Shown here piece after piece: positions 44,179 to 55,886 of a DNA stretch of 64,000 bases. The stretch lies in the NCBI RefSeq assembly GCF_905171765.1, contig NC_053391.1, positions 188,180,559-188,244,558 on the forward strand, written 5' to 3'. The notes under the pieces were generated by a model that ran no database searches, had not been told where the DNA came from, and saw only the letters and a list, made by a program, of their open reading frames with translations. The translations under genes were made by a program, and so were the position numbers. This DNA is from Bufo bufo (taxonomy: Eukaryota > Chordata > Amphibia > Anura > Bufonidae). How positions within the stretch are numbered: position 1 is the first letter of the stretch; each line of letters begins with the position of its first letter.

Positions 44179-44925
44179 GGCCCCTTTCACACGGGCGAGT
44201 ATTCCGCGCGGATGCCATGCGTGAGTTGAACGCATTGCACCCGCACTGAATACCGACCCATTCATTTCTATGGGGCTGTTCACATGAGCGGTCATTTTCA
44301 CGCATCACTTGTGCGTTGCGTGAAAATCGCAGCATGCTCTATATTCTGCATTTTTCACGCAACGCAGGCCCCATAGAAGTGTATGGCCTCTTTCACACGG
44401 GCGAGTATTCTGCGCGGATGCGATGCGTGAGGTGATCGCATTGCACCCGCACTGAATACCGACCCATTCATTTCTATGGGGCTGTTCACATGAGCGGTGA
44501 TTTTCACGCATCACTTGTGCGTTGCGTGAAAATCGCAGCATGCTCTATATTCTGCGTTTTTCACGCAGCGCAGGCCCCATAGAAGTGAACGGGGTTGCGT
44601 GAAAATCGCAAGCATCCGCAAGCAAGTGCGGATGCGGTGCGATTTTCACGCATGGTTGCTAGGTGACAGTTTATTCACTGTATTATTTTCTCTTATAACA
44701 TGGTTATAAGGGAAAATAATAGCATTCTGAATACAGAATGCTTAGTAGGTGGTCAATTGAGGGTTAAAAAAAAATAAAAAAATTAACTCACCTTCTCCTC
44801 TTGTTCGCGTAGTTCCCGGCTCTTCTTTACTTCTCAAAAGATGAGCTATCGGCTAGGACCTGTGGTGACGTCAGATCACATGCTCCAATCACATGGTCCA
44901 TCACCACGGTCCATCACCACCTTTA
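44179..44925. mobile_element. Harbinger-like MITE with duplicated left arm
   Basis: Starts GGCCCCTTTCACACGGGCG after TAA (44176-44178). The first 206 bp are repeated in tandem from 44385 (GGCCTCTTTCACACGGGCG). The sequence then follows the 13911-14889 family through the TATAACATGGTTATAAGGG block and half of its hairpin, ending near 44925 without a right terminus. Confidence 0.8.
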
Positions 44926-45016
44926 AGGATGTGACAGGGAAAAAACAGTTATCTATCCACAGACAGCTGTTTCAAGAGTTTTGCCCCTCATCAGTGTGGA
45001 GTAGGATTCTAGTTAA

Positions 45017-45489
45017 GGGTACTTTCACACTAGCGTTATTATTTTCCGGTATTGAAATCCGGTAAAGGGTCTCAATACCGGAAAAAAAACGCATCAGTTT
45101 TGTCCCATTGCATTCTGAATGGAAAGCAATCCGTTCAGTACGTATCAGGATGTCTTCAGTTCTGTCCCTTGTACGGTATTTGACCGGACAAAATACCGGA
45201 ACACTACCGCACTTGCCGGATCCGGCATTCATTTCCATTGAAATGTATTAATGCCGGATACGGTACCAAGTGTTCTGGAAATTGCTGCATCGCCGGATCC
45301 GGTTTTCCAGTCTGTGCATGCGCAGTTCTTTCTAGCTTTGAAAATATTTAATACCGGATCTGTTATTCCGGATGATACCAGAAAGACGGATCTGGTATTT
45401 CAATGCATAAGTCTAACAGATCCGGAAAAAAAAGATATCCATTTGCATGCGGATTTCCGGATTCTTCTAACGCTAGTGTGAAAGTGCCC
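45017..45489. mobile_element. Harbinger-like MITE in repeat X
   Basis: TAA at 45014-45016 and 45490-45492; termini GGGTACTTTCACACTAGCG and inverted GGGCACTTTCACACTAGCG. Repeat X copy two shows the empty site (GGATTCTGGCTAACCGGGAG), confirming the boundaries. Rich in CCGGATC motifs. Confidence 0.9.
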
Positions 45490-45542
45490 TAATCGGGAGC
45501 AATGCCTTGGAGACTACTCAAACAAAACAATAGCTGATCTAA

Positions 45543-46049
45543 GGGTACTTTCACACTAGCGTTTTTTGATTCCGTCAGTCCGTGTACAAACGGAAAGCTT
45601 GTTTTTCCGGATCCGTTATACGGATCCGATGAAATACTGTATCCATTTAATCTGGTATCATCCAGAATAACGGATCTGGTATTTAAAGATCAAAACAAAA
45701 ATAGCTCCTCCTATGTCCCGGCGCATGCGCAGACCAGAAAACCGGATCCAGCGATGCAGCATTAGTACCGGATACGGCATTAATACATCTCTATGGAAAT
45801 TAATGCCGGATCCGGCAAGTGCAGTATTGTTCCGGGATTTTGGCCGGAAAAAATATCTCAACATGCTGCAGTATTTTGTCCGGTCAAATACCGTACAAGG
45901 GACGGAATGGAAGACATCCTGATGTATTCTGAACGGATTGCTTTCCATTCGGAATGCATTAGGACAAAACTGATGAGTTTTTTTTTGGTATTGAGACCCT
46001 TTACTGGATTTCAATACCAGAAAAAAATAACACTAGTGTGAAAGTTCCC
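45543..46049. mobile_element. Harbinger-like MITE, same family as 45017-45489
   Basis: Left terminus GGGTACTTTCACACTAGCG after TAA; right terminus ACTAGTGTGAAAGTTCCC before TTA (46050-46052). Contains the same CCGGATCC and GGTCAAATACCG blocks as its neighbour in a different order. Confidence 0.85.
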
Positions 46050-46052
46050 TTA

Positions 46053-46369
46053 GGCTCAATTCACACCTGAGCGTTTTACAGCGCGTTCCTACGCGCTGTA
46101 AAACGCTCAACAAGGAGAAACCAATGCTTCCCTATGGGAATGGTTCTCACCTGGGCGTTTTACAGCGCGTACGATCGCGCTGTAAAACGCCCGACGCTCA
46201 CACAAGTACAGGAGCGTTTTTTTGGGCGCTTGTCGCGCGTTCCCGTACATAGACTTTCGGGAACGCGCGACACTGTGTGCACACTTGTCTCTGTATGCGC
46301 GCTTGTAAACGTCCGTACAATCGCGCATACAGAGCGCTCCTTTCAGAACGCTCAGGTGTGAATTGAGCC
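46053..46369. mobile_element. Harbinger-like MITE with perfect TTA duplication
   Basis: TTA at 46050-46052 and 46370-46372. Termini GGCTCAATTCACACCTGAGCG are inverted and perfect over 20 bp. The interior is palindromic with TTTTACAGCGCG and GAACGCGCGAC blocks. It directly abuts the previous MITE. Confidence 0.9.
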
Positions 46370-46760
46370 TTAGAGAGACCAGCTACGAAAACACTGTGTG
46401 AAGCCTCATTTAAGAGTCTCAACACAGCAATCCAAAGTGCAAAGGTCCATGGGAAACAGTAATATGCAAAATAACCGTGGAGCCCCAGTTATGGGTCTTC
46501 AACACAGAGAAGGCCAGATATCCCTCCAGGGAAGGAAAACCAAACAAAGGGGTGTCTCCATTATAGAGATCACCAGATCCACCATATTAAATGGGCCCTA
46601 TGTCAAGACCCAACTCTTTTACAAGCCAGTTATCCATCCACAGACACCTGTTTTGGGGTGTTACCCCCTCATCCGTGTGGAGTAGGATTCTGGCTAACCG
46701 GGAGCAATGCTACTATTCAAACAAAGGAATTTCACTGTATTTACTTGACCTTCTCTCCCT

Positions 46761-48616
46761 ATTTTTGCATGACAGTTTAATTCTGCAAACCAGTAAGCTC
46801 TGCTAAAAATGTTTATGAAGTCATATGGAAATGTGAGCTTGAAGGGACACTTCCATAATTTTTTTTAAATGACATATTAAAGGAGTTGTCCAGTTTCAGG
46901 AGGGAACGGGACAATACAGGGGATCCGGCTACAGATCCTATATTGCCACTCTGGTTCTCACAGCTGGCATGTTTACCTGGCTGCAGCGATGAGCCACATC
47001 GACAACACGTAACCGCTACAGCCAATCACTGTCCTCAGCTGTGCACTGCTGTAGCTATATGGTTTATAAAGCCCCAATCATATTTTATAAAATGGCACTA
47101 GTGGGTCGTGTTTGGAGACTGGAAAATGTTAAAATTAGAATTCTAACGAAGCAGTTAAATTGTGTAGTTTTAGCTCCAAAATAATGCTGTGGAGTTTCCA
47201 CTAACATGCCTAATTGGCTTAATAGGAAATTCATCGCTGTGCAGAAAATCTATCTAGATCCCAAATTGGAAGACGTAATAGAAGAGAACAGAAACATGAT
47301 GCAGAGGGTACTGCATGGCAACAGTAATCTTCCACTTCATAACACAAAGCCTCAGATGAACTGGGCTCTTAGAAATGCTTTAAAGTATTTAAATATGGAA
47401 ATATCCCTGCTGCAAGCTCCACTATTCATAGGACCTAAACTGTGTTTTATGTAGGCATTACAACATCTTATATACTGTAACATGGATATAAAATTACATG
47501 AAATCCATGGTTCATAGGAACGTTCGTTCGATGAACGAGCAACCCCTTTCATATTTTCTCTCCATTAATGAATCCCAGATTTTGGCTGCATGTAACTGAA
47601 TGCACTGATTTTTAGAACCAGGAAACCTTTATTATCACCATTATCTCCCAACCCTCATAGAAGTAGGATGATCTGACTATAAGTTAGGTAAATTACTGGG
47701 TTTGTGCCACTCTCTCCCAAATCATTATGGCCAATGCTAATCAGAAAGCCCTGAACTTCTGTGGTCCAACCTCTAAATATTCTTCTTGCTGGTGTTATAC
47801 AGTAAAAAAAACACTGATAACTTATGTGTTCTCTATTCTTGTAACTAAATATGACATTTTCCCCAGAAATTGGAGGGATATGCCTAGCACACAGTTGTCT
47901 AAGGTATACATGCAGCTTTAGTGCTCATTCAGACGAGAAAGTGTAGAACAGACAGCACACAAACTGAATACTGGACCATTGTAGCCAGTGGACCCATTCA
48001 CAAGCCCAATTTTCCACACATAAAACTGGAGAAAATCACAGCATGCACTATTTTGGTGCAATTGTTGCGCAAGACTTCAAAACAATGAGTGCGAGATAAA
48101 AATGGATGACACACGGACACCATCGTTTTGAGATCCTTAAAAAAAAAATCATTCTTTTGAAGCTTATTGGAGTCCTTAGGGTTTGCATTATAAAATGACT
48201 AGTTGATTAAGTAATAGAGACAGGCACTCTGCACTTGTAATCACCCAGAGAGAATATCAAATTGATTCCTATTTAATATTACACATAATATACAAGCCAC
48301 ATCCTAAAATCAGTTCTAAAACATAATTATACATTAATGGAATTTAAAATATACACAAAATATACAGGAAATAATAATAAAAAAATTAAAAAAATAGAGA
48401 AGAGGAGAATCAAGTATTTTATAATAAGGGCATTCCAATATATAGGCAATACTTATGCCTCCTATTGATTGATTGGCAAAGACCAAGGCTATAAAGTTGC
48501 TCCAATTAATTGGCCCTTAAAAGTAACAATAATAGCTTAATGATGATGTCTGGTTTATAGATATAATGCTATAAATTTGATCTCTATCATGCCCACATTA
48601 ATTTAGGTTGCACATA
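46761..48616. other. Mostly unassigned DNA
   Basis: A T2-type end TTAAAGGAGTTGTCCAG starts at 46877 with no clear partner. Bases 47925-48140 (GCTCATTCAGACGAGAAAG to CACGGACACC) resemble a degraded Harbinger-like MITE. The rest is AT-rich with no recognised domain. Confidence 0.4.
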
Positions 48617-48852
48617 CAGTACAGACCAAAAGTTTGGACACACCTTCTCATTCAAAGAGTTTTCTTTATTTTCATGACTATGAAAATTGTAGATTCACAC
48701 TGAAGGCATCAAAACTATGAATTAACACGTGGAATTATATACCTAACAAACAAGTGTGAAACAACTGAAAATATGTCATATTCTAGGTTCTTCAAAGTAG
48801 CCACCTTTTGCTTTGATTACTGCTTTGCACACTCTTGGCATTCTCTTGATGA
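48617..48852 (-). mobile_element. Tc1-like transposon 3' end
   Basis: The left edge TACAGTACAGACCAAAAGTT is a Tc1 terminal repeat. On the minus strand the last transposase codons read RVCKAVIKAKGGYFEEPRI and stop, followed by a 3' UTR of about 190 bp with AATAAAG. The rest of the element is missing beyond 48852. Confidence 0.85.
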
Positions 48853-48995
48853 GCACTCTCTAGCGCCGCCCGCACTGCCTGCTGTTTTACCAGAGCTAAG
48901 AGTCAAGACAGAGTAAGATATCCAGTAAAGAGATTAGCAATGATTAAAGTTAAAGTTAATGATTTGTTTATAAATGTTCTCCTGTGAGCGTCGGG

Positions 48996-49845
48996 GAGGG
49001 GGATCTGTTGATGGCACTATTTAGGGGAGGGGGATCTGTTGATGGCACTATTTAGGGAAGGGGGATCTGTGGATGGCACTGTTTAGGGGAGGGGGATCTG
49101 TGGATGGCACTGTTTAGGGGAGGGCGATCTGTGGATGGCACTGTTTAGGGGAGGGGGATCTGTGGATGGCACTATTTAGGGGAGGGGGATCTGTGGATGG
49201 CACTGTTTAGGGGAGGGGGATCTGTGGATGGCACTGTTTAGGGGAGGGGGATCTGTGGATGGCACTGTTTAGGGGAGGGGGATCTGTGGATGGCACTATT
49301 TAGGGAAGGGGGATCTGTGGATGGCACTATTTAGGGAAGAGGGATCTGTGGATGGCACTGTTTAGGGGGGAGATCTGTGGATGGCACTGTTTAAGGGAGG
49401 AGGATGTGTGGATGGCACTGTTTAGGAGGGAGATCTGTTGATGGCACTATTTAGGGGAGGATGATCTGTTGATGGCACTATTTAGGGGGGAGATCTGTGG
49501 ATGGCACTATTTAGGGGAGGGGGATCTGTGGATGGCACTGTTTAGGGGGGAGATCTGTGGATGGCACTGTTTAAGGAGGGGGATCTGTGGATGGCACTGT
49601 TTAGGGGAGGGGGATCTGTGGATGGCACTGTTTCGGGGAGGGGGATCTGTGGATGGGACTGTTTCGGGGAGGGGGATCTGTGGATGGGACTGTTTTGGGG
49701 AGGGGGATCTGTGGATGGGACTGTTTCGGGGAGGGGGATCTGTGGATGGCACTGTTTCGGGGAGGGGGATCTGTGGATGGCACTGTTTCGGGGAGGGGGA
49801 TCCGTGGATGGCACTGTTTAGGGGAGGGGGATCTGTGGATGGCAC
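48996..49845 (+). repeat. 31-bp minisatellite
   Basis: Unit GATCTGTGGATGGCACTGTT plus TAGGGGAGGGG, about 27 copies, with variants CACTATTTAGGG, GTTTCGGGG and GGGACTG grouped in blocks. The first 20 bp are the same as in the 37-39 kb and 62 kb arrays. Frames on both strands (CGWHCLGEGD, PSTDPPP) are by-products. Confidence 0.95.
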
Positions 49846-49950
49846 ATAGGAAGGGGTGGGGTTTAGAGAGAAAGGGGTTTGGCCTTGACAGGAAGGGGTG
49901 GGGTTTAGAGAGAAAGGGGTTTGGCCTTGACAGGAAGGGGTGGGTCAAAT
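49846..49950 (+). repeat. 42-bp tandem repeat
   Basis: The unit AGGAAGGGGTGGGGTTTAGA plus GAGAAAGGGGTTTGGCCTTGAC is present about two and a half times directly after the 31-bp array. Confidence 0.9.
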
Positions 49951-49983
49951 TTATATTAGGGGGGTGCCCGAGTTTAGTCTCGC

Positions 49984-50266
49984 CTAAGGCTTCAGCAGTT
50001 CTAAGGCTTCAGCGAGAGTCCTTAAGGAATCTCCTGGAGATTGGAAGGGCGTCTGGGCTAAGGGAAGTCTCCCTGCCTCCTTCAGCACCCGTCGGAGCTT
50101 GTTGCTTGTAGCCGGCAGCCTTCGGCGTTCCAGGCGCCATTTTAGCTTCCCTTGCCACATATGCAGTAGCAGCCTTCTTAAGGAATTTATCCATTTCTCC
50201 GGGCTGGGTCGCCGTTTTAGCAGGACCGGAGTGTTCAGCATTCTTTTGACCTCCGATTTTGACCAT
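49984..50266 (-). pseudogene. L1 ORF1 N-terminal scrap
   Basis: A minus-strand frame begins MVKIGGQKNAEHSG and continues MDKFLKKAAT and EAKMAPGTP, then shifts frame to LRTLAEALELLK. The opening resembles the basic, Ala-rich N terminus of some L1 ORF1 proteins. The rest of an L1 is not adjacent; the 42-bp and 31-bp tandem arrays follow. Assignment rests on weak similarity from memory. Confidence 0.4.
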
Positions 50267-50334
50267 TTTCGGTCTGATTAGCTGATGATTAGAGGCTTTG
50301 AAGGATATCTAGAATTATAACCCTGTTATAACGG

Positions 50335-50487
50335 AAAGCCATAACGGACTTCATAACGCTAGTGTCAACCCACCCTAACTGATACAACAGGTTCAGTTTT
50401 TTTTATAGGATCCTGTTTTTTTTTTATTTCTCTCTTCTGACGGATCAGAAGAACGGAAAGCTAAACGGTGATGTGAATGCACCCTAA
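50335..50487. repeat. Right ends of Harbinger-like MITEs, degraded
   Basis: Two terminus-like sequences lie here: CGCTAGTGTCAACCCACCC followed by TAA near 50378, and GATGTGAATGCACCC followed by TAA near 50486. Both match the inverted GGNNNNNTTCACAC pattern with one or two changes. No left ends were found. Confidence 0.5.
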
Positions 50488-51330
50488 GTTTTACACAATA
50501 ACAGCATTTTTTTAATCTCCATAGTTTTTTTTATTTTTTGGGCGATTGTCTTAGGGTATCATTTTTTGCGGGATGAGGTGACGGTTAGATTGGTACTATT
50601 TTGGGGGCATACGCCTTTTTGATCGCTTGGTGTTGCACTTTTAGTGATGTAAGGTGACAAAAAAATGTTTTTTTAGCACAGTTTTTATAAAAAAAAATTG
50701 ACGGCGTTCATTTAAGGAGTTAGGTCATGTGGTATTTTTACAAAAAAATGTAACTTTATTTTGGGAAAAGGACGCTTTTTTTTATTTACATTTTTTTTGT
50801 AACTTTATTTTTTGTCCCACTCTGCGACTTCAACTTTTGGGGGTCTGATCCCCTTTACAATGCATCAAAATACTTCTGTATTGTAATGCATTGGCTGTAA
50901 GTGTATTACAGACTGTAATACACTTACAGCCTGTTTGCCTGTGAGATCCAGGGGGCTGGATCTCAAAGGCTGTCATGGAAGGCAGCGACGATGCCTAAGG
51001 AAGCATCGGGCTGCCTTCCCTGCCATCGGGTCCCCGTCACAGCAGCGCGGGGCCCAATGGCTGCTCTTTCACTCCCTCCACACATTGCACGTGCCGCGGT
51101 CAGAGGCGACCGTGGCCCATCAAGGGTTAATGCGCCGGCATCGGTGATTTCACCAATGCTGGCGCATGCAGCAGGGGTCCGGCTATCAGTGACTGCCGAA
51201 CCCCTGCCGCCGATTGGGCGGGTGCATCTCCTGCACCCGCGTGAACACAGTGCCGTACATGTACGGTGGTGGTCCTCAAGTTACGGACATCTGCGCCGTA
51301 CATGTACGGCGCAGGTCCTTAAGGGGTTAA
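50488..51330. mobile_element. Right half of a piggyBac-type TTAA element
   Basis: Repeats one of the 350-bp units of the 19163-27140 element, then a GC-rich terminal section with inverted CCGTACATGTACGG motifs, ending GGTCCTTAAGGGG and TTAA (51327-51330). The left half is replaced by MITE remnants. Confidence 0.75.
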
Positions 51331-51925
51331 TCCCTTGTAGTTATGCTTACATAGAATCTAGCTGTCATTTTTGTATACATACAGATAGATACATGTACAA
51401 TACCCTTGTTTACATCTCTTTTAATTGCTAACCTAATCCACTTTACCTAATTTTATAAAACAATGCTTATCCTCTTTCTGTATTTAAAGCCGCTTTCAGA
51501 AAGGATACACGCCCAGTACCACAACAAAGCACACCCATTTGCTATCTACTATCACTATGTATTTATAACAGATCTTAATTACCAAGGATAAGTACATAAT
51601 AATGTATGCCTGTACATCTGCCCATATTTGTATAGTGTGGCTGTAAACACTGGTAGTGCTCTCGGTCAGTACATTCAGTTCTCACCATGTCTCATTTTAG
51701 TCAAGTCATTCATTTCAGTGCACCATAAAGGCCTCGGCTTCCTCATCCACCCACAGCTACAGCAGAATACTCAGGCGAAGGAAAAATAATTGAGAGCTGG
51801 TCATATGAAAGGTCATATACAAACAGATATTTTCCACATTATGATTGATTTTTCCAAGGAAAATTGTCAGTGTGAGAAATATTGTTTGTTCACATGTTAG
51901 GATAATAATGTTTACTATTAACCTC
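51331..51925. other. No recognisable feature
   Basis: AT-rich DNA without terminal repeats, tandem units or credible frames; possibly unique sequence. Confidence 0.4.
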
Positions 51926-53581
51926 TTAAAGTGGTGCTGCACTTTTTAAAAAAAACTTTCGATATCAGAGGTTTTGATCAGTGGGGTTCTCAGCATAAGA
52001 TGCTAGAATGAGGAGGAAGAAGTGGTCACATTGCGTTTTGCCTCTTGCGGCTTAAAGGGATTCTGTCACCTCTTTTTAGCTTATAGAGCTGCGGACATGC
52101 ACGGCTAGATCGCCGCTAGCATGTCCGCAATATACCTGTCCCATAAAGCTGTGTCCTTTTATTGTGTTTAAAAAATTATTTGATAGATATGTAAATGACC
52201 CTGGTAAGGAGCCCAAGGGGCTGTACTAACCTTCTTGGAGCCCATGTAAGTAGATGCTTGGGTACGAGCTGCAGGTTACATTTTTTGTAACTGGAAGTAG
52301 GGTTTCTACCCCGTTTAGTATGCAAAATAAACTCCAGTACATCAAAAGAGGTTTTTGCTTGGTGCTTTTTATTCAATATGCGGCTAGAGTGTGACGTTTT
52401 GGCTTTTCACTGCCTTTTTCAAACTAAAGCGCAAACAGAAAATTGTGTACAATTAGTGACAAAGGTAAGTGTATACATCAACAATATGGTCTCGTATATT
52501 GCAGTTCCATTAGTTACACAGATTGATATGTCATAACGGTTGACACATCTACCAGTAGAGTGACCTGCAGAAACACTTAACATGGCATTCGCATAGCATA
52601 TTCTCTCTTGATACTTTTTTCATAGTTCTCTATGTATCGTGCCATAGATGCAGTCAATAAGTTGTATATAATCTATAATCCATAAGTTCCATGAGAGCAG
52701 AGCTCCAAGTCAAAACAGTTGGTTGCCCGAGTTCTGGATCCAGAGTTCAGGAAAGCTATCTGAAAAGGTTCTGTACATTATTGATTAGAGAAATAGTGAA
52801 ACAAATAACCTACATACATCCTGGGACATGTGCTCTATAATGGGTGGAATGTGACAATACCTGGTGCCGCTCTGTGGTGGAGAGAAGAGGATGGCAGGAG
52901 CAGATGTGTGCAACAGCACTGAAGGAAGACGCCATGCCACGCTCGTTTGGTTGGCGCCTATTTAAAGGTAGTTCGCGCTTGTATCCCTAGCTGCTGCGCA
53001 TGCGCCAGGTCCCTGTGCGTTCCACACCTCGTTTCGCTGGGTAGACGTCTGCATTAGCGCTCAAGATCTCGCGGGAGTATGCACATGGCCAGTGCACATG
53101 CGCGAAGTCCCTGTGTGTCATGTGCGTTCCAGGCCTCATTTTACAAAGACGATCGAAGTCTTGCGGTATTACGTGCGTGTATATCATAATGTGTCTGTTA
53201 CATACCGAGTGCATTAACAGGTATGTGGTGAAGAGTAAGCGGTCATGTTGGTAGTATGAAATACATAAGGCTAGGAAACATGGCATCGGGGAGTCATATC
53301 CAGGAAAATAAAATTGGATGACAGATGAAAGAAGGAGGAAAAAGGAAAAAGGGAGGATAAAAAGGAGGGGGGAAAAAAAGAAGGGGGAGAAGAATAGAGA
53401 TGAAAGAAGAGGAGGAAGGACTTACTATTGGTTATAAAGGATACAGCATCCACGAAGGCACCAGGCAAGCACAATATTCTAAATATTGTGAAATAAATTG
53501 ATAACATTAGTTTATTATACGTGGTAAGGTTGATTATAAGACATATGTCAAATGCGTATGGTATGAGTGCATCCTAAATAT

Positions 53582-54325
53582 TTATGTCAAACTCTGGATC
53601 TCGTAGTCTCTATTCATGCCTTTTGGTTCCAAGGTGTCCAGTCTGTGAATCCAAAAAGCTTCCCTGGTTTTCAACATTTTTACACGGTTTCCCCCTCTCC
53701 TTGGTATAGGTATATGTTCTAGTACCTGGAATCTGAGTTGTGAGACAGAGTGGCCTGCTGCGTGGAAGTGCGCCGGTACTGGTTGAAGTAAGTTTTCCCG
53801 TCTTATGGTCGATTTGTGTTGGCAAATGCGATCGCTGATTTTTTGTGTGGTTTCCCCTACATATGCCAACCCGCACGGGCATTTAAGTACATATATGACA
53901 TAGTTCAAATCGCAAGTGAAAAAATCGTTGATCTTGAAAGGTTTACCTGACTGTGGGTGATAGACAGATGACCCTTTTTGTATGTTCGAACATTGAAAAC
54001 AATGTAGGCAAGGAAAAGTTCCTTTACGTTGGGTGGACAGGACAGTTTGCCTAGTAGTTGATCTTAGGGGCCCGATGTCCGCTCTAAATAACAGGTCTTT
54101 CAGGTTTTTGTTACGACGAGTGCAGGGTAGAACCGGATTTTGAAATTCCTCTACTTGAGGGTATGCCTTGTGTAGTAACGGCCAATGAGTTCTAATGCTG
54201 TTGAGTATTTTATTGGCTGCTGGGTGAAACGTGTGGACAAACGCTACCTGTTTAGAATTTTCTGGTCTTGGTAAGATTGTTTGGTCTGGAATTTGTACTG
54301 CCTTTAGGGGGTATCCTCTGTCCAA
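53582..54325 (-). CDS. Penelope-like GIY-YIG endonuclease module
   Basis: The 247-codon frame begins MDRGYPLKAVQ and contains VHTFHPAANKI, RADIGPL, the Cys-rich linker FPCLHCFQCSNI, then YVIYVLKCPCGLAYVGETTQ (GIY-YIG-type core) and RICQHKSTIRR, REAFWIHRLDTL. It aligns end to end with 16837-17430. In Penelope elements this domain nicks DNA to prime reverse transcription. It was originally fused to the upstream polymerase; the ATG used is simply the first in the open segment. Confidence 0.85.
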   Translation of the reverse strand: MDRGYPLKAVQIPDQTILPRPENSKQVAFVHTFHPAANKILNSIRTHWPLLHKAYPQVEEFQNPVLPCTRRNKNLKDLLFRADIGPLRSTTRQTVLSTQRKGTFPCLHCFQCSNIQKGSSVYHPQSGKPFKINDFFTCDLNYVIYVLKCPCGLAYVGETTQKISDRICQHKSTIRRENLLQPVPAHFHAAGHSVSQLRFQVLEHIPIPRRGGNRVKMLKTREAFWIHRLDTLEPKGMNRDYEIQSLT

Positions 54326-54639
54326 AAATCATTTTTGCATCTCTGTGAGCCTTGTCTCGCGTGTAGGGGTTGCTTTCACTATACGTTTGATCCTTGTGTA
54401 CTGAGATTTAGGTATTGACTTTTTTATGTAAGGTGCATGAAAACTTGAAAAGTGAAGAAGATTGTTGCGATCTGTCGGTTTACGGTAGAGATCGGTATTC
54501 AGGGTGCCTGTGGTGGTTTTGAAAACTGTAGTATCTAGGAAGTGGATGGTGTCTGAGTGGTATTGGATGGTGAACTGAAGTTCAGGATAAACTGAATTTA
54601 GAGAAGTATGGAACTATAAAAGTGTGTCCAATGTTCCTT

Positions 54640-55886
54640 CCCAGATACAGAAAACGTCATCGATGTAACGTTTCCATGTCATGACATGGGTGATGAAGTG
54701 CGGATTAGAGTATAGGAAAGATTCCTAAAAGCATGCCATGTAACAATTAGCGTAAGGGGGCACCACGTTAGACCCCATTGCGGTCCCCTGCAGCTGCAGG
54801 AAAAAGTCGTCGCCGAACAAAAAGAAATTATTGTGTAAGACTATGTGTAATAGGTCCATGCATGAGGATATGGTTTCAGGGCTTAGTGTGGATGTCTGTA
54901 GGATCGATCTGACCGCTGCTAATCCCTTATCGTGTTTGATGTGTATAGACTGGTAATGTCCCATGTGACTAGGATGGTATCTTGCTTCAGCGGAGGTAAT
55001 TTGTCAATGAGTTCCAAGAAAGATGATGTGTCTAGTAGGAATGAACGTGTGTTCTTGACTAAAGGTGTCAAGATTTTCTCTAAGAAAATTGATAGAGGGG
55101 CCAGGATTGAGTCTGTAGAGGCTACTATTGGTCGGCCTGGTGGATTGTTCAGGCTTTTGTGGATTTTTGGCAAAATATAAAAGACAGGTGTTATCGGATG
55201 CGTGTTGGTGAGAAAGGTGGTGGTGGCGGCATCATCTCTAATGTTAAGGTTCCGGTAGTGTGTCAGTATGGTGTTGATTTTTGTCGCAATGTTAGTGGTG
55301 GGATTGTTTTGTAACCTACAGTACACGTTCGGATCTTCGAGTTAGCGGTAAACTTCTCTAGTGTAGGCTTCTCTATCCATGATCACTACTGCGCCCCCTT
55401 TGTCTGCTGCTTTAATGACGAGATCTTTCCTTTGTTGTAATGACTTAAGGGCCTGTTTGTCACTATTTTGTAGATTGTGTGTAAATTAGAATTTTCCTCC
55501 ACTGAGGTCCCTTTGAAATTTGACTAGATCTTTTTTTTTATAAATTTGATGAAAGTTTCAACTGCAGGCTGATTTTTCGGGGGATAAAACGTACTTTTGT
55601 TGTGTAAACCCAGGTTACTGATTGAGATCTGTGGTGGGGGGGTAGTGCGATTTGTGCATGAGGTGTTATCTGGAAAGTGTGCTTTTAGACTTATGTTCCT
55701 ATATAATCTTTGTAGGTCCATTTCAAGTTGGAAAGTATCCACTTGTCTGGATGGACAGAAAGAAAGTCCTCTTTCAAGTAGAGAGAGGTCTGCGGGTCCT
55801 AATTTGTGGGATGAGATGTTAACAACCAAAGATTCTACCTGTGATCGCGTACTGGTGCGCTGGACTCCTCTTGAGGTCTGGGGCAC
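54640..55886 (-). pseudogene. Penelope-like N-terminal region and reverse transcriptase
   Basis: Segments: 55886-55524 (SLLERGLSFCPSRQVD, an N-terminal motif of these proteins), 55326-54919 (FYILPKIHKSLNNPPGRPIV, LVTWDITSLYT with the first Asp), 54964-54725 (LQLQGTAMGSNVVPPYANCY), then WKRYIDDVF in another frame with the catalytic YIDD at 54656-54667. Frameshifts near 55400 and 54930 and a TAG near 54728 disrupt it. Catalytic residues remain visible. Confidence 0.85.

Larger units (their letters stand above)
44926..46760. repeat. Unclassified repeat X, two partial copies with MITEs between
   Basis: Copy one (44940-45016 plus 45490-45539) and copy two (46620-46730) share CAGTTATC(T/C)ATCCACAGACA, CCCTCATC and GTGTGGAGTAGGATTCT then GGGAGCAATGC. 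Copy one is split by the MITE at 45017-45489. No coding potential; family not recognised. Confidence 0.65.

Noticed and set aside
49469..50111. Proline-rich and glycine-rich frames on both strands
   Set aside because: They read through the 31-bp and 42-bp tandem arrays; opposite-strand frames exist only because the repeat lacks stop codons.
50991..51431. A 146-codon plus-strand frame
   Set aside because: It lies in the GC-rich terminal section of a TTAA element and reads beyond its TTAA into flanking DNA; no domain.
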